This document shows positions 31,425-40,433 of a DNA stretch of 64,000 nucleotides, piece by piece (the stretch's first letter is position 1; each line of letters begins with the position of its first letter). The stretch comes from DASXYG01 sp036502625 (lineage in GTDB: Bacteria; Actinomycetota; Actinomycetes; Streptosporangiales; Streptosporangiaceae). The translations under genes were made by a program, and so were the position numbers. The stretch is from the NCBI GenBank assembly GCA_036502625.1, contig DASXYG010000035.1, positions 96,788-160,787 on the forward strand. The letters run 5' to 3'. Below the pieces are notes generated by a model. It was given only the letters and a program-made list of their open reading frames with translations. It made no database searches and was not told the DNA's origin.

Positions 31425-31991
31425 ATGAGCAGAGACGCCGAGGCCACCCGGCGGCGGCTACTGGAGGCGGCGCGCGACGAGTTCGCCGCGTACGGCATCG
31501 CGGGCGGCCGGGTCGACCGCATCGCCGCGGCCGCGCGCAGCAACAAGGCGCAGATCTACCACTACTACGGCAGCAAGGACGGCCTGTTCGACGCCGTCTT
31601 CGACGACATGTGCCGGGAGACCGTCGACGCCGTGCCCATCGACGCCCGGCACCTGCCCGAGTACGCTGGGCGGCTGTTCGACTCCTACGAGAAGCGCCCG
31701 TGGGTGCAGCGCATCGCCGCGTGGTACCGGCTGGAGCGCGCCGGCACCCGCGACCTCCTCCAGGTCGTGGTGGACAGCAACACCGCCAAGATCCAGGCGG
31801 TGGCCGACGCCCAGGCCGCCGGCCACCTCCCCGGCCGCTTCCCCCCGAACATCCTGCTCGGCCTGGTCATCCACCTGTCCGCCTTCTGGACCGCGAACGT
31901 GCCCGAGTACGACGTCCTGGTAGCCGGCAGCTCCCGCGCCCAGCGCCGCCGCGTGGTCGTCGACGCGGTGGCCGCCCTGCTCACTCCGTAG
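31425..31991 (+). CDS. TetR-family regulator
   Basis: 188-residue TetR regulator: DNA-binding domain (RRRLLEAARDEFAAYGIAGG, then NKAQIYHYYGSKDGLFDAVF), followed by a short helical ligand domain of the TetR_C type. It controls the divergent SDR, judging by the two dyads between them. Its 3' end overlaps the convergent DUF4232 gene by 11 bp and is C-rich. Confidence 0.9.
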   Translation: MSRDAEATRRRLLEAARDEFAAYGIAGGRVDRIAAAARSNKAQIYHYYGSKDGLFDAVFDDMCRETVDAVPIDARHLPEYAGRLFDSYEKRPWVQRIAAWYRLERAGTRDLLQVVVDSNTAKIQAVADAQAAGHLPGRFPPNILLGLVIHLSAFWTANVPEYDVLVAGSSRAQRRRVVVDAVAALLTP

Positions 31992-32652
31992 CCTTGGTGA
32001 CCGCGCCGACGCTGGGGCGGCCCGCCGTGCCGTGGCCGCACGCCAGGGCGTGGTCGGGCGCGTAGAGGGCGGTGGTCTCGTCGGGCGGGTAGATCCGCAG
32101 GCCCCGTACGGACGTCGGGTCGCACTGCGCCTTCGGGAAGTTGCGCGGCTGCGGCTGGTCGAAGTTCGCGTACGCGTGGCCGTTGGGCAGCATCGTGATG
32201 CGGGCCGCGGACGGCGCCTCGCCACCGTTGCGCAGCGCCGACGCCCCGACCTGCGCCCCGTTGCCGCCCGCGACGTAGGAGACCCCGGGGTAGCCCCGCA
32301 TCCAGCACTCGTGGCCGGACGTGTTCGTGAAGGTCAGCCGGGTGGACACGTGGCCGGCGCCGCCGCTCTGGCCGGCGCCCGCCGTCACGGACAGGTCGCC
32401 GCTGCGGCACTCGCCCGAGGCACCTGTGGATCCCGCCTTCTTCTCCGGGCCGTTCTTCTCCGTACCGCCGGTCTTCTTGCCGGGCTTCGCCGACGCGGAC
32501 CCGTTGTCCGGCGCGGACTTGTCACTGGAGGCGGTCTTGTCCGCCGCGTTCGACTGGTGGGGCCGCGCGGCCGGCCCGCATCCCGCGAGGGCGACCAGGG
32601 CGAGGGGGGCCAGCGCCATCGCGCAGCGCCGGGTCCCGGTGTGGGTAAGCAC
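31981..32652 (-). CDS. DUF4232 lipoprotein
   Basis: 223-residue predicted lipoprotein. Signal peptide with lipobox LAGC at residues 22-25, a Ser/Lys/Gly-rich linker, then a DUF4232 domain (RLTFTNTSGHECWMRGYPGV with conserved Cys). Outer face of the membrane; function unknown. The GTG at 32652 is preferred over GTG 32661 because AAGGAGGG lies 9 nt upstream of the former and only 1 nt from the latter. Confidence 0.88.
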   Translation of the reverse strand: MLTHTGTRRCAMALAPLALVALAGCGPAARPHQSNAADKTASSDKSAPDNGSASAKPGKKTGGTEKNGPEKKAGSTGASGECRSGDLSVTAGAGQSGGAGHVSTRLTFTNTSGHECWMRGYPGVSYVAGGNGAQVGASALRNGGEAPSAARITMLPNGHAYANFDQPQPRNFPKAQCDPTSVRGLRIYPPDETTALYAPDHALACGHGTAGRPSVGAVTKATE

Positions 32653-32728
32653 GTTGAACACCCTCCTTCTCCCCTCTACGACGCCCGCGCGGCCCGGCCG
32701 GTTGAAAACGATCTACCCCCGGGCGGCC

Positions 32729-33184
32729 TCAGCCCGCGGCACGCGTGACGAGCTCGCGGATCCGCGCCTCGACGCCGGGGGTCAGCTCCGTCAGCGCGAA
32801 GGCGGTCGGCCACATGGCGCCGTCGTCGAGCGCGGCCACGTCGTTGAAGCCCAGCGTCGCGTACCGCGCCCTGAACTTCCGCGCGCTCTGGAAGAAGCAC
32901 AGCACCTTGCCGTCCTTGGCGTACGCGGGCATCCCGTACCAGGTCCGCGACGTCAGCGACGGCGCCGCGGCCTTGACGATCTCGTGCAGCCGCTCGGCGA
33001 TGACGCGGTCCGCGTCCTCCATCTCGGCGATCTTCGTGAGCAGGTCCTGCTCGCCGTCCGCCTTCGCCTTGGCGGGACCGCGGCGCGCGGTCGCCTTCAG
33101 CTCCTTGGCGTGCTCCTTCATCGCCGCGCGCTCGTCGTCGGTGAAGCCGTCGAACGCCGTGGTCGCCTTACGCGTTTCGCTCAT
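32729..33184 (-). CDS. DUF1801 protein
   Basis: 151-residue DUF1801-like protein (iron-chaperone-fold, YdhG-like): TWYGMPAYAKDGKVLCFFQS is the family core. Charged N-terminus rich in Lys and Ala. Soluble, role unknown. ATG 33184 with AAGGAG 9 nt upstream; an in-frame TTG 33190 is less likely. It lies 49 bp after the carboxymuconolactone-decarboxylase-like gene, same strand, and probably shares its transcript. Confidence 0.85.
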   Translation of the reverse strand: MSETRKATTAFDGFTDDERAAMKEHAKELKATARRGPAKAKADGEQDLLTKIAEMEDADRVIAERLHEIVKAAAPSLTSRTWYGMPAYAKDGKVLCFFQSARKFRARYATLGFNDVAALDDGAMWPTAFALTELTPGVEARIRELVTRAAG

Positions 33185-33233
33185 GATCAATAACTCCTTG
33201 TTCGCAGGTCGTGGCCGAGACGATGGGTGGGGT

Positions 33234-33689
33234 CTACCCCCAGGCTCCGGCGATCTGCCGGGTGGTGGCGTTGAGCCGGTTGAACATGTTGGTGACGCCG
33301 ATCATCAGCACGATCGCGGCGAGCTGCTTCTCGTCGAAGTAGGTGGCCGCGGCGTCCCAGACCTCGTCGCCCACCGCGTCGGGGCGGTCGGCCATCCGCG
33401 TCGCGGCCTCGGCCAGCGCGAGCGCCGCGCGCTCCTCGCCGGTGAAGTACGGCGCCTCGCGCCAGACGGCCACCGTGGCCAGCCGCTCGTCGCTCACCCC
33501 GGCCTTGCGGGACGTCTTGGCGCCGCCGTCGACGCAGGCGCTGCATCCGTTGATCTGGCTGACCCGCAGGTGGACGAGCTCCAGCGTCTGTCCCTCCACG
33601 CCGCCGGTGCCCGCGGCCCGCATGACCTCCTGGATGGGGCCCATCGCGTCGGACAGGACGACGGCGGGGTTCCGCATACGAGACTGCAT
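33234..33689 (-). CDS. Carboxymuconolactone decarboxylase/AhpD-like protein
   Basis: 151-residue CMD-family protein. The helical core carries INGCSACVDGGAKTSRKAG: the redox-type CxxC is present but the His that normally follows (CxxCxxxH) is Gly. A peroxidase relay like AhpD is therefore doubtful. ATG 33689 with AAGGAG 7 nt upstream. Divergent from the large NB-ARC regulator across GTGGGA repeats, suggesting it is one of that regulator's targets. Confidence 0.85.
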   Translation of the reverse strand: MQSRMRNPAVVLSDAMGPIQEVMRAAGTGGVEGQTLELVHLRVSQINGCSACVDGGAKTSRKAGVSDERLATVAVWREAPYFTGEERAALALAEAATRMADRPDAVGDEVWDAAATYFDEKQLAAIVLMIGVTNMFNRLNATTRQIAGAWG

Positions 33690-33773
33690 TCCGGTTCTCC
33701 TTCTTCGGTTCGGCGCCCCGTCCCCCGGGGCGTGACCCCATGACAGCGGGACGGGCGCGCCGCGGCGATGGGC

Positions 33774-33848
33774 GTGGGACACCGTGGGACACCTGAGACG
33801 GCCGTGAGCAGGAACGACCCGGATACGATGGTTTCTCCCACGGTGGGA
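33774..33848. promoter_or_regulatory. GTGGGA-type operator array
   Basis: Tandem GTGGGACACC at 33774-33783 and 33784-33793, then the perfect dyad TCCCAC-G-GTGGGA at 33836-33848, all in the gap between the divergent CMD gene and the HTH-NB-ARC regulator. Four copies of one half-site point to a single DNA-binding protein. Confidence 0.55.
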
Positions 33849-33865
33849 CGGAAAGGGCGGCGGCA

Positions 33866-36352
33866 GTGGTCGCACGACGGGGTACGGCGGCGGCCGACCC
33901 GCGGGAGGAGCTCGCCTCCCGGTTGAACCTGCTCCAGGAGCTGTCCGGCCTCGGCGTGCGGGCGCTCGCGCGCGACACCGGCCTCAGCTCGTCATCGCTG
34001 TCGCGCTACCTCAGCGGCGGTTCTGTGCCGCCCTGGCCGGCGGTGATCGCGCTCTGCCGGCTCGTCAAGCGCGACCCGCGCCCGCTGCGCCCCCTGTGGG
34101 AACGCGCTACGAACGCGCTGCCCGCGCCGCCGAAGGCCAGCCGCCAGGTCCAGCCGCCGTCGCTGCCCGCCGGCGCACCGCCGCCGCCGCGCAACGACCT
34201 CCCGCGCGACGTCCCCGACTTCACCGGCCGCGCGGCGCCGCTCGCCGCCGTCCTCGCCGCGGTCGCCGCGAGCCGAGTGGTCGCCGTCGACGGCATGGCG
34301 GGCGTCGGCAAGACCTGCCTGGCCGTCCACGCCGCGCACCGGCTCGCCGGCGACTATCCCGACGCCCAGCTCTACGTGGACCTGCACGGCTTCACCGCGG
34401 GCCGGGAACCGCTCGGCCCCGACCCCGCGCTGCGGACCCTGCTCGCCGCGCTCGACGTCCCGTCGGAGCGGATCCCGCAGGAGGGCGGCATCGAGCCGCT
34501 GGCCGCCTGCTGGCGCTCCGAGCTGGCCCGCAGGCGCGCGGTCGTGGTGCTGGACAACGCCGCCGACGCCGACCAGGTGCGGCCGCTGCTGCCCGGCGCC
34601 GGCCCGTCCGTGGCCGTGGTCACCAGCCGCAACCGGCTGCTCGGCCTGGACGAGGTGCCGCCGGTGTCGCTCGACGTCCTGTCACCGGAGGAGAGCGCGG
34701 AGCTGCTGGCCCGCGCCGGCGGCGACCCCGGCGGTGCCGACGGCCGGCTGGTCCGCGAGCCGGAGTCCGCCGCCGAGGTGCTGCGGCTCTGCGGCCACCT
34801 GCCGCTGGCCCTGCGGCTGGCCGGGGCGCGGCTGCGGCACCGTCCCGGCTGGACGATCGGCATCCTCGTGGAACGGCTCGCGGAGGGCGCCACCGAGTTC
34901 GACACGGCGTTCGCCATGTCCGTACGGCAGCTCGACCGCGCGCGGCGCCGCTTCTTCCGGCTGCTCGGCCTGATCCCCGGCTCGACCTTCGACGAGTACG
35001 TGGCCGCGGCGCTGGCGGACGTACCGCTGCGCGACGCGCGGGAGATGCTGGAGGACCTCCTCGACGCCCACCTCGTCCAGCAGCCCGCGACCGGCCGCTA
35101 CCGGCTGCACGACCTGGTGCTCCAGCACGCCCGCCGGGCCGCCGCCGAGCAGGACCCGCCGGCGGAGCGCGCGCAGGCGCTGGCCCGGGTGCTCGACTAC
35201 TACGTGCACACGGCGGCCGCCGCCGACGCCGTGATGTCGTACCTCTCCCCCGGGCGTCCGGTCGCCGCGGGCCGGCCGCCGGGCGCGTCGCCGGCGTTCG
35301 CCGACAAGCGCGCGGCGCTCTTCTGGTTCGTCACCGAGTACACCAACCTGATGGCGGTCTTCGAGGCGGCGGCCGCCGCCGGGGCCGACGCGCACGTCTG
35401 CGAGCTGCCCCGCTACATGCGGGCGTTCTTCGCGCGCCGCTGCGGCACGACCCACCTCAACATCCTGTTCGAGCGCTCGCTGGCCGCCGCGCAGCGGCTG
35501 GGCGATCCGCTGCGGCTCGCCGAGGCGCACAGCGACCTCGGCTTCGCCCGCTACAACGCGGGCCGGATGACCGAGGCGGGCGCGGCGTACGACGCGGCCG
35601 CGCCGCTGGTGTCCCGTACGGGCGACACCATGTCCGAGGCCGAGCTGGCCATGCGCCGCGGCTACCTCCGGTGGGAGGAGGGCCGCGTCGAGGAGCCGCT
35701 GGACCTCTTCCGGCTGGCCGGCGAGCTGTACGCGCGGGCCGGCTCCCCGATGGGCACCGCGCACGCCACCGCGTACGAGGCCTGGGCGGTGCTGCAGCTC
35801 GGCGACCGCGAGGCCGCGGCGCGGCTGGCCCGTGAGGTGCTCGAAATCCCGCACACCGACCCCGCGTGGCCGCCCACGCTGACGGCCCGGATCACCCTCG
35901 GCATGGCCATCGTCCACGAGGAGCCCGACGAAGCGGCCGGCCACCTGCGCCGGGCGCTCGACCTGGCCCGCGACGACGGCCACAAGAACAACGAGGCGTG
36001 GTGCCTCAACTGCCTCGGCGTCGCGCTGCGGCAGATGGGCCGCTACGACGAGGCGCTGGACACCCACCGCCAGGCGTTCGCCCTGCTCGACGACCTGTTC
36101 GAGGAGCACTGGAAGGTCCGCTTCCTCAACGGCTACGCCGAGACCTGCCGGCAGGCCGGCCTGCCGGAGGACGCCCTGCGGCTGCACCGCCACGCGCTCG
36201 ACCTGGCACCGGAACTCGGCTACCGCCACACGGAGGCGCTGGCGCACGCGGGGATCGCCGCCGTCCTCGCCGAGTCGGACCCGTCGGCGGCGGACGAGCA
36301 CCGCGCGTCCGCCCAGGCCATCCTGAACGAGGCCGGCGGCGCGCGGGTCTAG
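33866..36352 (+). CDS. HTH-NB-ARC-TPR regulator (STAND ATPase)
   Basis: 828-residue signal-transduction ATPase. N-terminal XRE helix-turn-helix (about 15-65: VRALARDTGLSSSSLSRYLS), then an NB-ARC module with P-loop GMAGVGKT (about 143-150), Walker B VVVLDNA and CGHLPLALRLAG, then tetratricopeptide repeats to the C-terminus. It resembles AfsR without its BTAD domain; it would switch a promoter after ligand and ATP binding. GTG start at 33866, GAAAGGG upstream. The preceding GTGGGA array is its likely operator. Confidence 0.9.
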   Translation: MVARRGTAAADPREELASRLNLLQELSGLGVRALARDTGLSSSSLSRYLSGGSVPPWPAVIALCRLVKRDPRPLRPLWERATNALPAPPKASRQVQPPSLPAGAPPPPRNDLPRDVPDFTGRAAPLAAVLAAVAASRVVAVDGMAGVGKTCLAVHAAHRLAGDYPDAQLYVDLHGFTAGREPLGPDPALRTLLAALDVPSERIPQEGGIEPLAACWRSELARRRAVVVLDNAADADQVRPLLPGAGPSVAVVTSRNRLLGLDEVPPVSLDVLSPEESAELLARAGGDPGGADGRLVREPESAAEVLRLCGHLPLALRLAGARLRHRPGWTIGILVERLAEGATEFDTAFAMSVRQLDRARRRFFRLLGLIPGSTFDEYVAAALADVPLRDAREMLEDLLDAHLVQQPATGRYRLHDLVLQHARRAAAEQDPPAERAQALARVLDYYVHTAAAADAVMSYLSPGRPVAAGRPPGASPAFADKRAALFWFVTEYTNLMAVFEAAAAAGADAHVCELPRYMRAFFARRCGTTHLNILFERSLAAAQRLGDPLRLAEAHSDLGFARYNAGRMTEAGAAYDAAAPLVSRTGDTMSEAELAMRRGYLRWEEGRVEEPLDLFRLAGELYARAGSPMGTAHATAYEAWAVLQLGDREAAARLAREVLEIPHTDPAWPPTLTARITLGMAIVHEEPDEAAGHLRRALDLARDDGHKNNEAWCLNCLGVALRQMGRYDEALDTHRQAFALLDDLFEEHWKVRFLNGYAETCRQAGLPEDALRLHRHALDLAPELGYRHTEALAHAGIAAVLAESDPSAADEHRASAQAILNEAGGARV

Positions 36353-37746
36353 CCGGCGGAGTTCCGCGCGGCGACCCGTTCGGTGAGCGCGTCGAGGTCG
36401 CCGCGGTCGTAGTAGCGGCCGGCGCGGACGACGGCCCGGACATCGTGCAGGGCCTCGGTGTTCTCCACGGGGTTCGCGCCGAGCAGGACGAGGTCGGCGT
36501 CCTTGCCCTCCTCGACGGTGCCCATGGTGGCCGTGGTGCCGAGGAACTCGGCGGCGTCCAGGGTGGCCATCTGGAGGACGCGCAGCGGCGGCAGGCCCGC
36601 CTCCGTCAGCAGGTCGAACTCCTGGTGCAGGGCGAAGCCGGGCACCTCCCAGCCGGCGCCGCTCGCGTCGCTGCCGGCCAGCATCCGTACACCGGCGTCG
36701 TCGAACAGCCTGGTCAGCCTCAGCATGAGGGCGAAGGCGTCGCGCTCGGCCGCGCGCGTCCCGGCGGGCAGCGCGGCGAACCGGGCGGTCGCCGCGCGCC
36801 AGTCCGCCAGGGTCGGCCCGGGGATGTAGCGCAGGTTGGGGTCGGCGGCGTACTCGGGCGCGTCGGCGAGCTTGCTCGTACGGCTGCGGATGAGCGTCGG
36901 CACCTGCCAAGTGCCGTCCGCGGCGAACCGTTCGGCCAGCTCGGTGGCGCGCTCCTCGCTGAACGTGTCGATCGAGCGCCGCAGGCCCGCGGCGGCGGCC
37001 GGGCCCGACGCCAGGCACGGGTTGACGACCAGCGCCTTCAGGAAGCCGGCCATCTGGGCCGGGTCCGCCGGGAAGGCCGGCAGCGGTCCTGACGCGAGCG
37101 AGGCGATGATGTCCGCCTCCTCGGGCGAGCAGCCGGCGAGGATGCCGGAGCCGGGCCCGAGGTGCTCGATCGCCCGCATGCCGCCGCGCGAGGCGGCCCG
37201 TACGTCCACGCCGGACGGCAGGTGGCCGGCGATCGGGACGCCGAGGCGCCGGCCCTCGGCCAGCACGGCGTACAGGACGTCCGGCGTGACGAAACCGACC
37301 TTGACGAAGTCCGCGCCCTCCGCCTGCTGCGCGCGCACGGTGGCCACGGCGGCCTCCGGGGTGGCGGCGTTGGCGGGCGTGAGGATCTCGCCCGGGAGCG
37401 CGAGCGGCGCCGGCGCGTCCGCGGGGAGCCCCATGTCGCCGGCGCGGCGCCGCCTCAGCAGGTCGGTGGTGCCGGCCATCTGCCGGAACCCGGTGACGCC
37501 GTTCGCCAGCATGAGCGCGAGGGACCCGGCGAGGTCGTCGCCGCCGTTGAGCGGGTGCGCGTGCATGTCGCAGAGGCCGGGGATCAGGTAGCGCCCGCCC
37601 GCCTCGGCCGTGCCCGCGCCCGCCGGACCGGTGGGCGCGATGGCGGTGATCCGCCCACCGGAGACCGTGACGTCGCGCCCCGGCGCGAGCGAGCCGTCAC
37701 GGGTGTCGACGACCGTCACCGCGCGCAGCACGATGGATTCGCCCAT
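36349..37746 (-). CDS. Metal-dependent amidohydrolase
   Basis: 465-residue amidohydrolase-superfamily enzyme. Metal ligands: HxH in GLCDMHAHP, the Lys of DFVKVGF (possible carboxylated bridge), His in GHLPSG and EHLGPG, and Asp in AGSDASG. Order and length fit imidazolonepropionase/prolidase-like members. No signal peptide is obvious. The substrate is unknown. ATG 37746 without overlap to neighbours; the 3' end overlaps the NB-ARC gene by 4 bp tail to tail. Confidence 0.88.
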   Translation of the reverse strand: MGESIVLRAVTVVDTRDGSLAPGRDVTVSGGRITAIAPTGPAGAGTAEAGGRYLIPGLCDMHAHPLNGGDDLAGSLALMLANGVTGFRQMAGTTDLLRRRRAGDMGLPADAPAPLALPGEILTPANAATPEAAVATVRAQQAEGADFVKVGFVTPDVLYAVLAEGRRLGVPIAGHLPSGVDVRAASRGGMRAIEHLGPGSGILAGCSPEEADIIASLASGPLPAFPADPAQMAGFLKALVVNPCLASGPAAAAGLRRSIDTFSEERATELAERFAADGTWQVPTLIRSRTSKLADAPEYAADPNLRYIPGPTLADWRAATARFAALPAGTRAAERDAFALMLRLTRLFDDAGVRMLAGSDASGAGWEVPGFALHQEFDLLTEAGLPPLRVLQMATLDAAEFLGTTATMGTVEEGKDADLVLLGANPVENTEALHDVRAVVRAGRYYDRGDLDALTERVAARNSAG

Positions 37747-37816
37747 CAGGTATCCCTTCGTCAGTGGCCCCGCCACCGTATGACGCGGCGGCGGCACGGT
37801 GGACCGGCGGAGGGCG

Positions 37817-40393
37817 TCAGTGCCAGGTGACGCGGAGGGCGGTGGTCGCGTCGAGCGGTGAGCCGCCGGCCTGGGCGGTGAGGAGCGCGGCGCCGTCCGG
37901 GCCGCGGGTGTAGACCGCCGCGCCGTCGGACACCCAGCGGTTCCAGGCGCGGGCGAACAGGTCCGCCCGCGCCCGCTTGTCCGCCAGCGCGGACGGCACG
38001 GCGTGGTGGACGACGGCGTTGGCGGCGGGCACGCCCGCGAACGCGCGCAGCGCGGCCACCGGCCCCGGCGGCGCGACCACGTAGCGGGGCACCAGGTAGC
38101 GCGGGTCCGCCGGGGCGGACAGCACCTCGTCGAGCGCGGCCGCGAACAGCCGCGACTGCCCGGTGGGCACCCCCGCCACCTCGACGCGCACCTGCCCCGT
38201 ACCGTCCGGCTCCACCGTGACGGCCTCCGGCCCCCGGTCGAGCAGCCGCGCGCCCCGCAACGCCTCGGCCACGGCGGCCGCGATCGCCGCCAGATCCGGA
38301 CCGGCCCCGGCCGTACGCAGCCCGCGCACCACCCGCGCCCGCGCCCACCACGGCACACCGCCCCCACGCCGCATCCCGCGCGGCGCGGGCACGGCCTCGG
38401 GCGTCACCGGCCCGCGGCCGTCCGGGCCCGGCGCCGTCCCCGGCAACGTCACCCGTACGGCGTGGGTCAGGCGGTCGGCGAAATCCGCGCCCACCCGCCA
38501 CCGGTCGTGCACCCGGGCGCGGTCGGCGGCGCGGTGGAGCATGGCCGTGTTCAGCCGGTCGAAGTCCGCGACGGGCGGCGGTGCGTACGGGGACAGGGAC
38601 GGGTCGACGTGGGCGACCCCGGACGCGATCGTGCCGTCGTCGGTGGCCGCGAGGTAGCCGTCGTGTTTGCGGACGAAGCGGTCCCAGTCGGCCGCGCCGC
38701 GCGGGTGGTCCGGCGAGACGCACACGACCGACCACGTGTTCGCGACCTTCCCCGGCCAGTCCGGGTCCAGCCGCAGGGCGCGGCCGCGGGTCTGGACGAC
38801 GGCCGTGGGCGTGGTGGCCTCGGTGAGGTCGACCAGCGTGTTGACCCCGGGCGCGTCCCAGCCCTCGCCGAGCAGCGCCCGCGTCCCGATCAGCACCCGG
38901 CATCCGCCCGCGGCGAAGAACCGCGTGGCCAGCGCCACCCACGTACGGCTGCGCCACGCGCCGGCGAGCTCCACCACGCCGTCCGCGTCGCACGGCACGG
39001 GGTCCAGCCGTACGCCGGCCCGCGCGCAGTACGCCGCGAACCCCCGCGCCGTCGCCGCCTCCGCCGCCACCGTGCGCCCGGTGACCAGCATCGGCGCCAG
39101 CGGACGCGTCCGCGGGTCGGCGGCGAGCTCGGCCAGCACCAGCCGCGCGGAGCCCGCCTGCGCGTCGAGCACGCCCTCCAGCCGGGCCGGCAGCGTCGCC
39201 GCGGCGCGCTCGTAGTCGCACATCACGACCGCGCGCAGCCGCTCGCCCAGCGCGTCGGCCTCCCCGGCGAGGATCTCCCGTACGGCCGTGGTCTTCGCGG
39301 CGCTGCGGGCCAGCACCCGGTCGATCGGCGACCGCCCGCCGCGGACGCCGCGCGTGGTCAGTTGGTAGCCCACGGACGGCAGCGCGGCGCGGATCGCGGC
39401 GCGCCGCGGCGCGCCGTCCGGCAGCCCGCGGGTGGCGTAGTCGCCGATCACCGCCACCCAGTCGTCGGCGGTCGGCGGGCGCCGGTGCTCCTCGCGCAGC
39501 CGCGCGCCGTGCGGCAGCGCGAGCAGCCCGGCGTGGTGCATGCGCAGCGCGGCGAGCGCCAGCGCCGGGTGGTCGCGGGCGAACCGCGGCCACGGCACCG
39601 TCGCGTCGCTCCCGGCGTGCCGCCGCAGCACGACACGCTCGTCCAGCCAGCCGAGGAACTCCGGCGTCAGCAGATCGGTGGTCAGCTCGGCGAACCGTAC
39701 GGCCTCCCCGGACAGCCAGTCGCGCTCGGCGGCCGTGGGCGTGACCAGCCACGCCAGTTCGGCGAACGGCGCCAGATGCCCCGTACGGACCATCGCGGGC
39801 ACCGACGGGCCCACCACCGGCGCCCCGAACAGCCGCCCGACCAGCTCGGCCTGCGCCTCGGTCATCCGCGACGGCGGCGTGGCGGTCAGCCCGATCACGG
39901 TCGCCTCGGGCAGCCCGGCGAGCAGTTCGTCGAGCAGCGCGCCCCAGGTCTCCAGCAGGTGGTGGCACTCGTCGAGCAGCAGCGTGACCGGCCCAGCGCC
40001 GCGCAGCGCCGCCACCAGCTCGCGCCCGCCCGGCCGCAGCCGCCGCATCAGCGACCGCTCACGCCCGTCGGCGGCCACCTCGGCGTCCGGGTCGAAGGTG
40101 GCCAGCGACTGGTACGTCAGCACAGTCACCGGCGTGGGCAGGCCCCGGTCGGTCGTCGCCGCCTCGGCCGCGCCGTACCGCTCCCACAGCCGCAGCCACT
40201 GCCCCTGGATGGCCGTGTTCGGCGTGAACACCGCGACCGGCTCGCCGCGCCGCCTCGCCGCCTCGAGCCCGACCAGCGTCTTGCCCGCGCCGGGCGGCAG
40301 CACGACCCAGGCGTTGTCGCGCCCCATGACGTCGCGGACCACCCGCTCCTGATAGCCGCGCGGCTCGTACGGCGGCCCCACCCGCTCGAACAT
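37817..40393 (-). CDS. SF2 DEAD/DEAH helicase with unassigned C-terminal region
   Basis: 858 residues. Walker A LPPGAGKT (33-39), Walker B DECHH (141-145), motif III TATPP (about 171) and a C-terminal helicase domain with LIGTRALLGEGWDAPGVNT and QTRGRALR (about 535). This is XPB/RecG-like SF2 architecture with a Q-like PRGYQ start. The final 250-300 residues match no family I know (conserved-looking PRYLVPRYVV and NRWVSDGAAVYTRG). No nuclease motif is visible. Stands alone between an amidohydrolase and an oxidoreductase; DNA repair or defence are possible roles. Confidence 0.85.
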   Translation of the reverse strand: MFERVGPPYEPRGYQERVVRDVMGRDNAWVVLPPGAGKTLVGLEAARRRGEPVAVFTPNTAIQGQWLRLWERYGAAEAATTDRGLPTPVTVLTYQSLATFDPDAEVAADGRERSLMRRLRPGGRELVAALRGAGPVTLLLDECHHLLETWGALLDELLAGLPEATVIGLTATPPSRMTEAQAELVGRLFGAPVVGPSVPAMVRTGHLAPFAELAWLVTPTAAERDWLSGEAVRFAELTTDLLTPEFLGWLDERVVLRRHAGSDATVPWPRFARDHPALALAALRMHHAGLLALPHGARLREEHRRPPTADDWVAVIGDYATRGLPDGAPRRAAIRAALPSVGYQLTTRGVRGGRSPIDRVLARSAAKTTAVREILAGEADALGERLRAVVMCDYERAAATLPARLEGVLDAQAGSARLVLAELAADPRTRPLAPMLVTGRTVAAEAATARGFAAYCARAGVRLDPVPCDADGVVELAGAWRSRTWVALATRFFAAGGCRVLIGTRALLGEGWDAPGVNTLVDLTEATTPTAVVQTRGRALRLDPDWPGKVANTWSVVCVSPDHPRGAADWDRFVRKHDGYLAATDDGTIASGVAHVDPSLSPYAPPPVADFDRLNTAMLHRAADRARVHDRWRVGADFADRLTHAVRVTLPGTAPGPDGRGPVTPEAVPAPRGMRRGGGVPWWARARVVRGLRTAGAGPDLAAIAAAVAEALRGARLLDRGPEAVTVEPDGTGQVRVEVAGVPTGQSRLFAAALDEVLSAPADPRYLVPRYVVAPPGPVAALRAFAGVPAANAVVHHAVPSALADKRARADLFARAWNRWVSDGAAVYTRGPDGAALLTAQAGGSPLDATTALRVTWH

Positions 40394-40433
40394 CGCCCGA
40401 CCCTCTCACGCCCGCGCCCGCCGGGCCGGGCCG

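Noticed and set aside
36349..37746. Amidohydrolase as a true imidazolonepropionase (HutI)
   Set aside because: No other hut genes nearby and only general superfamily motifs are visible.
37817..40393. Helicase as part of a multi-gene phage-defence island
   Set aside because: No nuclease, methyltransferase, integrase or other defence gene adjoins it; kept only as an open question in the findings.
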